64,000 bases of DNA. It comes from Pezicula radicicola (lineage: Eukaryota > Ascomycota > Leotiomycetes > Helotiales > Dermateaceae). The notes beneath the pieces were generated by a model. It worked only from the letters and a program-made list of their open reading frames with translations, did not search any database and was not told the origin of the DNA. The position numbers and the translations under genes are program-made. The DNA lies in NCBI GenBank assembly GCA_003008705.1, contig PDUO01000016.1, positions 621,975 through 685,974 on the forward strand, in the 5' to 3' direction. Shown in pieces: positions 21,832 to 34,771 of this stretch (position 1 is its first letter; each line of letters starts with the position of its first letter).

Positions 21832-24800
21832 TCATTGAAATATAAATACAACGCCGGACCTATCCGCTGACACCATCATGCCGTAAGGTGATTCTAATAA
21901 AGCAATATCGAGAATTGAATCCAAATGCGACTTGAGGAGCTGCTGTTGCTGAAGAGAGATTACCGTGGATCTAGGTGGTCTTCCACTTGATGCTTTGCTC
22001 GAGGTATTCGAGACTCGTGACGAACCAGCTGCAGCATTGGGAGCCGTTGGTCCTGGACGTGGAACCCGCTCTGTATTGAACGTTAGCGATGCCGTCGGAT
22101 GTGACGTTGTAAATGTCGGCTTTGACTCTTCTGCATCAAGCCCGCTGACCACCACTGAGTTCTCGACATGAGCAAGGTCCCAAAATCGAATCTTCTTATC
22201 TGAACCGCCAGTAACAATGAACCCATACTTTGATTCTCTCCCATCATCGTGTGTATCAGTGCCGGCAATCATCGCTCGAATTCCACGGTCTGCGTTACTA
22301 GAGCCCGTAGGCTCTAAAGCTGTTGCAAAACGTCCTAGCATGCCTTCTGGTCGATCTTCATCAACAGGCCAAGGATCATAACCTCTGGGTCCATCTCGGT
22401 TGCCACCTGCTCTGTACACTTCCCGACACTGTGTTTTTTCTATATCCCATACAGTCACCTCTCCCTGCCCACTACCACCTGCGACGCAAACCCATTTCCC
22501 GCGGCCTTTCGTAGGATGTAGTGTGATGCGATAAATAGAGGTAGCCCCGGGTACACCCCAGGCCTTAAGACGAACCTTGAATCGTAAGTCCCATAGATCC
22601 AAAACACCATGAGAGGTTCCAAGCAACAGCCAGTTTCGCTTTCTATCAACACAGAAGCATGTAGGAGTGCCGTGATGCACCGGGTTTTCCAGAGTGTAGA
22701 GAACTTTCATGTTTCTTAAATCGATAGCCAGTACTCGAGAACGATTAGTTGCAAGGAGCAGAATCGAATGTGTCTCTAACTTGAAATGGTCTGACCAGAT
22801 AGCGATTTCATCAGGTTGAAGCTTGTATTCGCGTAAAACTCGAAGTTTGCCGTATCGCATATTACCTCCATTCGAGACACAGTCGACTTTGACCACATTG
22901 ACACTTCCGTCACTTCCACAGCTCACGAAAGAATGAGTTTGTTCGACAAAGCAGATAGACGTGATTTTAACTCCGTTCGCATGCTTGTGAGTTTGCCGAG
23001 AGCGATGGGCGATGTTCCGTTCAAGCCGGCCTGAGTCCCAAACCTTGACACAGCCATCATCGCTTCCTGTCAAAAAGAATGCATGGTCTGGAGCTATTGA
23101 GATATGATGCACAGGACCAACGTGCTCGGAAAATGTCGCAACGAGAATACCCTCTGGTTTCCAAGGCCTATCGATAGCTTGATTGTTACTCCTGCTAATA
23201 GGCTTACGGCGACTCTGAGGCGTAACCATAGGTCCAAATTCGGTGATATCACTGGGGAAGTTGTCCACATACATCGAGTCGAGCATCTTCAATATATTTG
23301 GATCGTTGCCTTGGTATGTATGTGCGGCCTTGAATCGTATCTGACCTTGGTCAAGATCTTCTTGTTCTTTAGCTAGCGCTAAAGCTGATGCGTGATCGGT
23401 CGACCGTGCAAAGGGGCCTTCTACTTTACCAAAAGCATTTGTGGAATTTGTACCAGTCTCAGGAGAGGTCTTCGTTGAGTCCTTGCGGTTTATCAAGTTC
23501 ATGGCACTGGACTTATGTCGAATCCCACGATTGGAGTTTACACTTGAACCAGCGATGGAGGCTGTCTCATCATCACTCACTTTGCCGCCCTCAATAAGCA
23601 CCGTAGGTCGAGGAGTTGATACTCTACGAGTCTGGCAGTCAAGACCACCAAGCTCACCCTCCTGAGGAGAGGAGGCAATCGAAGGCGATACGGGAGAAGT
23701 AGCCTCAGCCCCATTTATCATAAGAGACAAGGGTCGAGATTGGTTACTCAGTCTAGCCTTATGACTGTTGAACGCAGATCGTTTTCTCCTTGATAATGGG
23801 TCGTCGATAGTCATTGAGGCATCAAGAAGTGCATCAGCTATTGTATGCGGAGCCTTACCACCCTCCAACCCAGCTATCTGGCGTAAAGGTTCTTCCATAA
23901 TGTGTTGATCGTCGAACATTACTGTCTGAGGTGTCACATGAAGACTTCGGAGAGTAATTACACCATTAAGTACCATGATGAATTTGGCATGCTCGGGATC
24001 CTCCTCCCGGTTCCTGGAACGAGCCAACCGCCAAACATACTCTCTCAATGCGAGCAACTTGAAATCGTCGTCAAAGCCTAAACCCATATTCCTCAATTTC
24101 GCGAGCCATAATTCGTCTTCTTCGTTCTTTGGTACCTTCTGTAAGGCATTGTTCGCCAGATCTTTCCCGGATATCGTAGGGATTGGGCCACTTGAGTTGA
24201 ATGAGAAGGTACGCAACTGCTGGACAGGCTTCCAGAAAAGCCCTCGGTCCGTCTTCACAGCCCACGTCATTGTCAGATCTACAACGGATCTCGATAAGGG
24301 TTTTTTCATGGCGTCCAAGAGCCCAAGCTCAGAAAAGTCCTTGATAGATGTCTTCAAGTAAGGCCTAATCAAAGGCAAGACGATACACTGGTTATCAGCA
24401 CCTGACAGGAATGCTGTAGCTGAAGATATAAACATTGCTGCAGCCTCACGGATCCAGATATTTGGATGCATGGTAAACCTTCCGACGACATCCACAAGCT
24501 CCCAAATTTTTGACCTCTGGAAAAGGCCTAACTCTGCCATGCTCGCAAAAGATTGTATAACGCTTTGTACGACAAACTCTTCCGGGTCAGTCAAAGCCTG
24601 AACCATTAGCGGCAAAATGAACTCTTCTAAACTCGTCCCACCCAGGAAAGTTGCAACACCGACAATGGTTTCAAAAAAAGCACACTTGAGCATCCAGTTC
24701 CGATCATTGAGATATGTGTTCAAGTGGCTAAGGATAATGTCATTTGACGCTGCAGTGCCGAAGAACATGCACAACTCAGTTACCGAGCCAAGAAAGGCTC

Positions 24801-26592
24801 TTTTAACAGCAGTATCATTATCCGTAATCAAGGCCTTCGTATGGCTCTCAAATACATCAATGAGTTCGTCCCGGGCATTATCAAAGAGCCCGTGGAACAC
24901 TGCGTCCGCACGAGTGCCATCCTCAGCCTCTGGATCTGCCGTTGGCAAGGAGCCGTCTGCCTTCAATGTTGCAACCATGTCCAGGAATCGAGAAGCTGAG
25001 GTTGCAAGACTGCCTAGGCATGCTGCATAAGTTGCCCGAACCAAGGATCTTGGACGCGCCGGTGACCCGGGAAGAAATGTTTGCATTCGGGGTAGAATGT
25101 ACTCCGGGAAGACGTGTGCGTTGATCGGCGATACCACAGTGACTAAAGCCATGAGCTGAGTAATGGTTCGGATAGCAGCTACTTTAACGATATCTGCTTT
25201 GTCATTCAACATTGATACCAGGTATGGCAGGACTCGGTCCAGTTTTGCTTCGTCCGTCAGTCGCTCGGAAAAAGCCAGCAAGATATCACAAGCTCGTATT
25301 TTCGCTGTTGCTCGTGCTGTGTTACGGAGAGATGAAACAACAAGTGCCAGGAAGATAAGTGTTCCATCATCTGCCGGTTTCCTGCCTATGATAGAGGCTG
25401 GATGCTCATTGTTGGGTATATCAAGATGTACTGGAAATAGCCCTAAGCCTGAGCCTGGAAAAGGATGCTTAGGAGAGACTTGCTTCTCATTCTCATATCC
25501 TAGGAAGTATGAAATTTTATCAAAATCATAGTAAACCCTGTCAATACGCTCATCAGCTTCTCCAAGATTGGCAGAGGCTCCTGAGATAGGCGATCTTCCC
25601 GAGGAAGGATCAGTAATAAGTCCCATATACTGGTGAAGGAAGCTGAAGAAATAGTCAGGAAAGACCTTCTTCCTCCAGAAATCCAGATACTCCTCTGCAG
25701 AGTATCTAGAATCTGGGCCGAGCTGTATCATATGGGCAACCATGTCTCGAACATCTTTATCAGCAATGCGATTGAGATGTGTGGCAAACGGATCAAATTC
25801 GCCCCTCTTGTATTTATACAGTTGAGCCAGGTTGAAAATCGGGGCTTCCAAGAATAACTCAGCAATAACACATCCAGCGCTGAACACATCCATGGCCCAA
25901 GTGATCTGCGCATTTGGATCAGGTGTTTCCCCCGCAGCTAAGAAGCGTTCTGGAGCTAGGTAGCACGTCCGTCTCCCAGCGGTATCGAAATAGTACGAGA
26001 AGTCCGCTGGATTATCCACTGGAAGGGTAGTGGGCTTAAAAGAAGACGAGAAATCCGAGAGATATAACCAGTTCCATGATGTTACAAGTGTATTTTCTGT
26101 CTTAATGTCGCCATGAAATATGTCACGGGTATGACAGTCTCGAATGCCACACAGCAGCTGGAAAGCTAGCCACTTCTTCTCAATATCCTCCAGAAAGGGT
26201 CTCGTACTCATGCGATCGTACAGGGAGCTGTATAGATATTGTCTGACTAAGTATCCGCTCGTCTCGGTTTCCACAATTCTCTGGTAGGGAAGCGCATTCG
26301 GGACATCTGCGAGAGCTTGACGTTCTCCTATTTAAAAGTTAGATGATGCTAACTAATCTGCCCTACTGCGCTTTTACGTACGGATGATCTCCTTCATGTA
26401 CTTCTTCAGACTCATGGAATATGGCTTGACAACTACTTTGACTAGTACAACTCCGTCTTGATGCCTAGCACGAATACTCTTCATGAAGCGAGCCGTCCCC
26501 ATTGTCTTTTCGTACACCAGATCTGCGAGCTCCGGGACATCGATACCTGCAGAGCCCGCAGAGAGCGTGGTGAGGGAGAACCCCTGCCCCAT
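21832..26592 (-). CDS. VPS15: Vps15-type serine/threonine protein kinase, PI3-kinase regulatory subunit
   Basis: Regulatory subunit of the Vps34 phosphatidylinositol 3-kinase complexes that act in autophagy and endosome sorting. Two exons, 26592-26382 and 26327-21832, give 4707 nt, 1568 residues. It begins MGQGFSL, with Gly2 suited to N-myristoylation as known for Vps15. The kinase-like domain covers about residues 20-320. Its catalytic loop reads HGDIKTEN (HGD in place of HRD) and the magnesium motif is LSDFSS (DFS in place of DFG). TCYLAPERF is the activation-segment end. HEAT-type helical repeats follow at about 400-800 (VLPYLVSMLNDKADIVKVAA, LTDPEEFVVQSVIQSFASM). WD40 repeats fill the C-terminal third (HFFLTGSDDGCVKVWDS-like, here FFLTGSDDGCVKVWDSGRL; WLLLGTSHGVLDLWDLRF; FIVTGGSDKKIRFWDLAH). 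The order kinase, HEAT, WD40 is diagnostic. An intermediate Ser-rich linker near 900-1000 is variable. Confidence 0.96.
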
Positions 26593-27805
26593 TGTTGCTG
26601 TTCACTATCGTCCTCTAGAGGGTATCGTCATTGGCAGGTTTATCGTCATTTGGACAGAGCAGCCTAGGACATCTAGAAATATCCTCAACGTAATCCTTTG
26701 AAAGCTTGTGAGGGAGCTTTTGGTTTATGGAGGTGGGTGAGGTGAGGTGGTTCGGAGCTTGTAAGACAGAATGCGATGCGGGCTGATGCAATTCAGCCAG
26801 GATGGAAGCTCACAAACGGCGAGGTAACTCAACGGTGCCTGAGGTAGGTAAGGTGGGCACCAGGCGTGTACGGAGTAAAGTTACGGGGAGAACCTCCAAC
26901 TACAGTACTTGTCTTCCTTAAATCGCTTTAGAATCTTAGGTACGCTACCTAGTTCTCGAGAACAGTAATTTGCAGATGTGGCCACCACTAAGACTATAAA
27001 GCAGACCTCGAGCAGTATTGCTCATGCAAAACTTAAGAGATAGCGTAACAACTAAAGTGAGTATTGTCGCCCAGCTTATCTTGGTTCTAGGTGCCTAAAA
27101 GAGCTCAACCATTATTAGGCTTTGGCACGCCGAGAAGGATATCTTCAATGTTTTGTCAATTCTGGATCACCATTATCTACATCTGCCCGTCTATTGATAC
27201 ATCCACACCACTCTGCGCATCTCATTGATTATCCTACTACCTCCGCTGAAAGCCCCTATGAACACAACCCTAATCTTCAAGCCGCTGGCTCCACACAAAA
27301 CGTCCCCTCTCCAGTGCCTCTTCCTCCAATGTGCCAGACCAATACCGTACAGAGAATTTGGGTATATAGAAAATAATAAAGGCAATGTAATGTCGTTCGA
27401 TAACCAACGAAACACACGCTAAGCTATTGTGATAATATTAGGGTCGATGCCAAGATGGCTAATAAGCCGGAGGCATATGTCAACCATGTTGTTGGTTATG
27501 CGGTAATGCGATGCAATGCAATGCAGACGTAGTTCTAGAACATAACGGGCATAAATAACTGAAGAAAATGAGGATGCGGTAATTTTGTGCGTGTGAAGTG
27601 TGGAGTGGTGTGAGGTGAGATTGGTGACCACACACGTTCGGGAAGTAGACCTAGGATGTTGAGTCTGAGATGTAGAAGGTTGAATTAACGCGTCAAGAAG
27701 GGTATAAACGAAGCCGCAATACCGGAACGCCAAAACCATAACACCGTCATGAGGCCGTAGAATTTAGAGGTCCAATGCTCGTCAGGACTGACGGAATGGG
27801 CAAGT
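26593..27805. other. Intergenic region, no gene supported
   Basis: Includes the VPS15 promoter and the 3' region of the SH3 gene. Open frames here are short and mutually overlapping. AGGTA-type motifs recur at 26835-26850 and 26937-26952. A CATTGCATT-like run (27505-27525) is locally repetitive. Confidence 0.4.
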
Positions 27806-29769
27806 TCATCCTGTGTGACCAGGTGCGGATCCAGTTTCAGTAGAACCATCACCATCGATTGTCTTTCGCCAGTGATCTGGCAAGCAAACACAGACAAGCG
27901 GGAAGGCTTTGATCTCACCACTGGCGGCCGGCGATTCGTCCCGACGGCCTGAGGTGTTGGATACACCACTGTCGCGTTGAGCATTTCGTTTGGCGTCCCA
28001 TTCATCTGCTCGCTCATCAATCATGACTCCTGTTGCCCAGCCATCATCCCATATTCCTACAACCTTAAGCATGTCACCTCTTTCCAAGGCAAACTCATCT
28101 CCAGCTCGGGGTTGGTATGCCCAGAGCGTGGCCACTTTATCTCCAGGATGGATTTCGTCCTGAGAGTAGTAATCCTTGAAATAGGGTAATTGTTCTGATT
28201 GCTGACTAGCAACTCCTTGTGGTGATGACATGCCATCACCGCTACCCGATCGAGGTGATTGCGGATCTTCGCCAGCGCCGAGAACCGAGTTACTGGAGAG
28301 GGAGCCGTTTCTACGTGATGTTTGTGGAGGAGGCCGCAAAACTCCTCCTTGGTTGGAAACAGGGCTATCTCCATATTCATCTGAGGAGCTTTGATCGTGA
28401 TTTCTTCCCCGTCGCCCAGCTGCATAACCGGTGGCAGCACCAGCAGCGGCACCTCCACCAACAGCGCTTAGTCCCCGCGGGGAGTCTCCAGAATGACCTT
28501 CCAGTGCTGACATGCGTGCTATCCGTCCTCCAGGAAGTACTTCATATCCTTCAGGAGTTGTGGTGGTTGCAGGTTGATTGTATGTCATGCTCTGACCTCT
28601 TCTGGAGGTTCTAGCTGGGGTTGGCTGGTTGAACACACTCCCCTGTTGACTACCACGTCTTCGACGGAAGCAAGCCAATATTAAGAAAACCAATCCCACA
28701 ATGAATGCAAGCGCGACCACTGAACCAATGACAATCCCAGCAATAGCGCCTTTCGACAAACCGTTAGAAGTTGACGGGGCAGCCGTATTTGATGCTATTG
28801 CTGTTGCGGACGCTGTAGCTGTAGCTGTTGTGGTAAATGTTAGGTAGCCGGAGATGGATGGGAGGACCACTCCTGCACAACGCTGCTGTGCGCCAGAATT
28901 ATAACAGCATGTATCAGTACTGTTTTCTCCCCCAGACCCGCAATACTGGCATAAGCCAATGGTGCTGTTTCCGAATCCACAGTTGTCAGGCTCGTTGTCA
29001 CTACCTTCAATACAAGAAGTGCCCCCAGATAACGAGCCGGCTGGAAGAGCACAATTTGTAAAGTCGGCTCTGATCTGAGTCTCAGCATTGCTGCTGGGGT
29101 CAGAGCAAAGAGAACTGTCTGCTACAATCATTGATTCGCTCTCCGCTTGTTCCGCCTGGGCAATTGTTAGCATGGGGTCTTTCAAATGGCGGACCTGAAT
29201 CGGGACTTACGCAAGTATCGGCGCAAACAGGTTTTGAGTCGGCGGTTGACAACCCGCAAGTTGTTTTGGAGTTTTGAACGATGGAATTACATATTACTGT
29301 GGTCGTGTAGCGAGCATAAAGGTTGGTGACATTTGTGAGGTCGATGTTACCACAGCCGAGTAGGGTCTGGTATCTGCATAGTACATTAGCATTGTTTGTT
29401 TTGACATGGCCGTGAGAGGATTACTTTTCTTGAACATAAGCCGTGTTGACATATGAGGCTAATTGAGTGTCAAAGGTCGCGGTGTTTGAGACATAGGCGA
29501 GGAATGGGCTATATTAATTAAGTTAGAGACCAAAGGGGCTGGATTCCTGCGAGGAAAACATACAAAAGGCCAACCAGCGTGCTATCTGTCGAAATCGACG
29601 ATGAATTAAATGCTGGGCACTGTGTCGAACCGGTGAGCGATATACAGTCTGCAGCCATTGCTAGTGGTGCCGTCGCCAGGAGTGACAGCAGAGCTGTTCT
29701 GGTGTTGATACCCGCTGGCCGTCCTTTCCGCCCTCTCGAAAAGTCAACATCCCTCTCTGCAGCCGCCAT
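27806..29769 (-). CDS. Single-pass membrane protein with cytosolic SH3 domain
   Basis: Four exons, 29769-29564, 29508-29425, 29373-29211 and 29155-27806, sum to 1803 nt, 600 residues. The start at 29769 puts a hydrophobic segment (TALLSLLATAPLAMA) at about residues 25-40, a likely signal peptide or anchor. The extracellular part is Cys-rich (LLGCGNIDLTNVTNLYARYT, later TSCIEGSDNEPDNCGFGN and CQYCGSGG) with many N-x-S/T sites. A Ser/Thr/Ala-rich stalk precedes a transmembrane helix (AGIVIGSVVALAFIVGLVFL) and a stop-transfer RRRR. The cytosolic tail is disordered, then carries an SH3 domain around residues 485-540 (KVATLWAYQPRAGDEFALER, DDGWATGVMI). The architecture resembles fungal Fus1-like or cell-wall sensor SH3 proteins, so a role in polarity or fusion signalling is plausible but inferred. 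An upstream in-frame ATG at 29910 would add 47 residues. Confidence 0.85.
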
Positions 29770-32748
29770 TGTTCGGTCTCGAGGCAACTCGAATCCTTCT
29801 ATCGTGTCATGGTATGCCTGCGACAGTTGGATTGGATTTTCGGAGCCCTCGTTCTCAAAAGCCAGCCGCATCTTTCGTCGCTGTCTTCTTCCAGCCCTCA
29901 GGACATCCACGCGCCGTCGCGCGGTGTCGATCGTCTCCTCCTTTGGCGGCCGTGGTAATTATTAATTTCTTTTTTCCGATAAGCAAAACTCTTCCAAAAA
30001 GTGGCAGCGAACTGCAGCAGGGAGAAAAAGAAGAAGAATTGACACTCTAAAGAACGACTTGTCAGTGGGAGGAGTGTTGTGAACTGGGGAGGCAGAAAGA
30101 AAGGCGGACCGCAGCTTCTGTTTCTGCTTGGGCGCCGGTGCCAGGCGTGCCAGGTCATACACGGGTGGACTCTGGGGGGTCCTTCAAAAGGTTCAGGAGC
30201 CCTCTCACGCCTCTCAGGGAAGTGGCAGGAGGTGGCAGGGGAACCACCACAGGGACTTGGCTCGCTAAATGTGGCTTTGGGACCGCGCCAGGGTTTGGCT
30301 GCAAGGTTGGAGATGAGCACCAGCACCAACCTCCAGGTCATCACCGCTTATTTTTATTATTATTGTCCGTCACTTGTCGTCAGCAAAGTCAAGCTTGCAT
30401 TTAGCAACCATCGTTATTGCTGTCTTGCCAATAGTTATTACTGGTAAGTCATCCCTAGCTTTGCACTCTTCATGCTTATGCCGCGAGTTCTGCAGTCAAT
30501 TATACATACAGTGCAGTACTGTAGGGGGTCATGCATGCAAAACGCGTTGGTGCAGCATTACAAGTCAAGCCTCTCAGGCGCTTTCGGCGTTTGTTTCCTC
30601 ACGAACGGCTCTTTGCTTTGTTCCTGCGTTGCTCTCCCATCTTCAAGTCCAGATGCAGCCAATTCGGCGGCTGCTTTTACAACACGGTACGTCTCGTACA
30701 CCTTCGGAGTGTTTCTATTCCTGTGATTGGATCAACTCAGGGTATTCGCGTGGCGTGGCTTCAGATGGTATCATGAAACTGCCAACGCTTCTCCTCTTCA
30801 GGGCTAGTGCGGTAGTCTGGGAAATGAGCGAGTGTGCTGGAAGTCGAGGCGTGCAGCTGCCACGACGAGGCTATCCTCGAAAGTGGGAAGGCATCGGGCC
30901 TGTTTGCCGTTGCAACGTCAAAATCCCTCATCCAGTAGTTTTGGTTGACTACTGGAATGCAATACCAATAGTATCCTCATCTTTACTGTACAGTAGTAGG
31001 TTATGATTGTGATGTTTATCCGGGCTTGTGGGGGTTTGTACCGTTTTGCTTTTGCATCAATATATGTTTTGATATGGCATTTTCGCAAAGAAGTCCAACT
31101 CGAGCTCGACTCAAGGGCTGGCATGCGAAAATGCTACTGAAACAACCCAATTTGTTCCGAAAACTACTTTTGAACTGCCTGAAAAATGTCTAGAATCTGG
31201 TGATTGCAACCATGAGCCATCTCACGAAATCCGAACTTGATTTGATCCATCTGTCGTTCAGATTTCTGCAATCTTCAGGCGACATCTACGTTCCAGCATC
31301 AACCTCCCTCGATGAGTTCGTCCAATGTTTCCTGCGATTTTAAGCATGAGAACAACCCGAGCCCATCTCTTGAACCTTCTGTCATAGGCTTTGGATCGAG
31401 ATACCATACCCCGCACTTTTATGCGTAGTAGATAAACGCTTTATGCCTCTCAACCTTTGAGCCTCCCTCCCAGATTTGATGTTCTTTTGGGAGCACAACC
31501 TCGAATCCGATTGGGAACGCAGTGTCTGCGTGCATGAATGCATTAAGAGCCCTACCAAGGGTCTTTCCAAATGTCTTTCAGCTTGATCGGCGCTTCTTCT
31601 GAACCCTTTCAACGACTGCAAATAATGTTTCCCAGAGAGCCCAGCTCTTAACTGCCACGCATACCTACTCTACTGTTCACCAAGAATAATTGTGGAAAGA
31701 TGCCAATAGTAAATGTGCAGAGTGGTAGCCGCGTCCTTGCCGCGCTTGGATCGCTGGATTCCACACAAGGTTCATTCGGAAATTCGTATGGACCTGGATA
31801 ACGGGTACATCGCAGGAAGTTTACCCGTTTACAAAACGCTCTCGTAAGTCTCGTCATGTAAACCTCCCCAGTCTGATCGCCCGAGCAACACATCTAATCT
31901 TAGCAAACATCTCTTGAAGGCTTCTTCAAGGTGATAGATACTTACAGTTCAATGGCAGGCTGCAAAAATAGCGTCATAACTGCTAAAAGAAAAAAGTAAA
32001 CAAGATCACGAGTTTTATTCTAATAAAAGAGGGAAAGTTTGAAGTTGATTTTGCGTAAGCTTCGGCTCGTCGTGCAATAACACATCTGAACCCTGAACCC
32101 GACTGCGATACGGAGTTAAAAGTCAACAATACAATAGAGAAAGGATCCTTGATCGTGGATAGTGCACTCGACGTGAAAAGAGTGGCTCACGGTTGGTTCA
32201 TATGACGAAGTACTTGTACTAGTACAGTACGAAATAAAGAGACTCTTGTCCTCTGTGGCCAGGTAGCAATAAGGATTTCAAGTCCCGAAGTTCGTGGCTT
32301 GAGTTTCCTGCAAGTGCCACAGCTTCACTTCTAAAACAGGCACAACGACACACGGTGATTGGTTGATGATTCTGACGGGAAGTTTGGTGTGTGGCAATTC
32401 TCTTTATCAAACTTCCTGAGGGTAGTACTTTCATATACAGTCGTCGAAGTAGAAACTTCCCATCTGCGTTGGTCCATGTTACTCGGTTGTGAGCAGCTGG
32501 GAGTCGTCTACTGTACAGCACTTGTATTTGTTGTTGTTAAGAGCACGCGACCATGAATCAAGACTCGAAAGAGCCTCGCAGTCTTGGACTCTTAGTGTAA
32601 GGCTCTGCACTCACCACCTCCCCACCACTACCGCAAACAAGTACAAGCAAGTACCGTACAAAAAGCAAAGGCCAAATTCTCTCCTTTGCTACCCCTCATT
32701 CAACATCAAACCCTCCCATACTTCAATACTTCGCGCAAATCCTTCAAT
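29770..32748. other. Long intergenic region (3 kb), no gene supported
   Basis: About 3 kb between divergent genes. The left part (29950-30350) is relatively GC-rich and probably the SH3-gene promoter and leader. The frame 30374-31006 (210 codons, plus) has no recognisable domain, and its composition (many Cys and Ser scattered) does not look like a real protein. GTAC/ACTGTAC palindromes occur near 30981-30993 and 32210-32230. A non-coding RNA or a poorly conserved small gene could be hidden here. Confidence 0.4.
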
Positions 32749-33366
32749 ATGACAGGCGGCCAGGGTGATTCCAATGTCGGCTCTCGTAACCTCCACGAGG
32801 TTAGTATTTTTATTCTTGAAGTCGAGCACTTGCTTGCCATTCAGTGGCTGTAGACACTCAGCTAATAATTCTTGTCCAAGGCCGGTGATCAGCGAACGAA
32901 GTCCCACCAAGACCTCGAAGAGGAGAAGACGGAGCTTCACTTTCACGAGGGTCAATCAACCACACAGCCACAAGGCTCTCGACTCCAGTATGTCTACCTA
33001 CCACCTACCTGAAGTTGCTGCTATTAGGCTTCCAAAACACAGAAAAGATGGACAGGTGTTCATATGCATCATAGCACAACAGATTGGCTGACCAATTCTT
33101 TTAATAGAGGATGAGCGCTCCATTGCCAACAAGCTTGCCCGTGAATCCAAGCGTGAGGAGGAGGAGCAAGAAGATCCCGAGATAAAGGCACAGAAGAAGG
33201 ATCCAACTCTCCCAGTACGTCCCAAGTCCCCATTATCACCGTTCCTCTCTAACATTCGAGTGTACAGGCTCAGCTGCACGGAAACGAGCCCAGCAAGGGT
33301 GCGAAGGTCGATACTGAGCTTCAAGCCGAAGAAGAAGAGGAGTTGAAGTGCAAGGGAAAGGCTTAA
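32749..33366 (+). CDS. Small acidic/charged hypothetical protein (108 residues)
   Basis: Four exons, 32749-32799, 32881-32950, 33108-33214 and 33268-33366, sum to 327 nt, 108 residues; none is long enough to stand out as an open frame. All introns have GT-AG ends, and the first has a GCTAATAAT branch site. The protein starts MTGGQGDSNVGSRNLHEAGD and continues RTKSHQDLEEEKTELHFHEE, then DERSIANKLARESKREEEEQ, ending with a Glu/Lys-rich tail LQAEEEEELKCKGKA. It is very hydrophilic, probably helical or disordered, with one Cys and no signal peptide. Function is unknown. I rely on continuous phase across four exons and consistent composition; transcript evidence would settle it. Confidence 0.65.
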
Positions 33367-33691
33367 GTTTGGGCGATGATAAAATGGTTACTTTCTAGCA
33401 TTGCATGGAGGGATGACGGCCGTTTGTACGATATGAACTTCATGGCATGAGGGTGGAGCTTAGACTTGCCGCAAATGAAAAGATGCACCTGTATCATATG
33501 AACATAGTACCACTGTCCTATATCTTCGTGGTTTGCTATTCCAAACTGAAGTTGAAGTCCAATAGCAGTTCAGCTACAAAATATTACGAAGCGTCGTCTA
33601 GGCTATCAAAGATTTAGCCGGCAGCCGTTCGCTACTGTACCATCAGAGCGCAACCAAGACGCTACAGCCAAGTGGTCCGTCCCAACACGAT

Positions 33692-33738
33692 CGATACGAG
33701 ATGGGGATCGATACGCGAGCCTTCCCCATCTCGTATCG
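33692..33738. repeat. Perfect 16-bp inverted repeat with 15-nt loop
   Basis: The left arm CGATACGAGATGGGGA (33692-33707) is exactly complementary to the right arm TCCCCATCTCGTATCG (33723-33738), with 15 nt between. It lies about 330 bp after the stop codon of the 108-residue gene, rather far for a simple terminator, at the edge of the AT-rich island. Confidence 0.85.
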
Positions 33739-34771
33739 GATCTTTATTTTATTACATGATTAAGTAGATGCGTAGGCGTCCTGCACGAAGCCGGAAAGAA
33801 GACGAAGAAGATTGTCCTTGGCATAGTGAAAAACTGATTGTACGTAATTGATAATCACTAATTTCCAGCCAACTAGTATGTAGCACGAAGGACAATGATT
33901 GTACAGATCCCGTTTCTCAAGTATCATATCTTTCACTTGGCAAGCTGAGGAGTACTTGTACTGCTGCAGAACTAATAGTTGCCCTATGGAAGAACTTGTA
34001 GTTGAATTATTTCCTCATTCTTAATGTTCAGGCAGGCCTGAGAAACTGAATGGCACACATCTCTACCCGTTTGTCAGTGTACTCTTGAGTGTCTCTAACA
34101 GAGGAGTGCTTAAAATATTCAATATGAGCACAGGAAATTCATTTCAATCTGAGACCTATGTACAGTCCGTTTGTTAAAAGCTAAACCTAACTATGCTTAA
34201 TGCTACACTATGTCTTTTTTATTTCACGGGGTTTATTGAGCAAAGAGTACTTCCATGTAATCACTTGAGTCTTGCGCTTAGTTTTCGGATAGATGGAGAT
34301 ACCTAAGTCAAGTAAGTTACTCAAATAATCAGTGCAAGTAAGAATCCAGATTCCACATCCAGATCCTAGAAACTAATATTCCTTTAAATGTAAAAATTAC
34401 TAGAAAGTAGCTAGTGGCTACATGAATCTCCGTAGGTTTGTCTCTATGCATATGTGTCTTTAGCAACTTGAAAACAAAAGTCTTACTACAAAGATAACAA
34501 ACAGGAATAGACCTTAATGAACAAGCTCCACAATAAATCAATACTAGCCTAGGTACTCGCACATAACTTATGATATCTACATAATTAAATATCCCGAATT
34601 ATGAATATTAGCCATTTAGGCAGGGATTTGACACTCTGCTCGCCTACAATCGCTTAACGCGTCTTGGAGGCAAATACAAGGAGTTTATTAGCCAAAGCTA
34701 CTCTAGTTGATCGATACCTTATTGCACGTCCCTATAGCCTAAGCGTTAGCCAATATTCATGATCCGGGATA

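Noticed and set aside
30374..31006. 210-codon plus-strand open frame
   Set aside because: Longest frame in the 3-kb gap but made of scattered Cys/Ser/Arg with no domain or signal; competing frames overlap it. Treated as chance.
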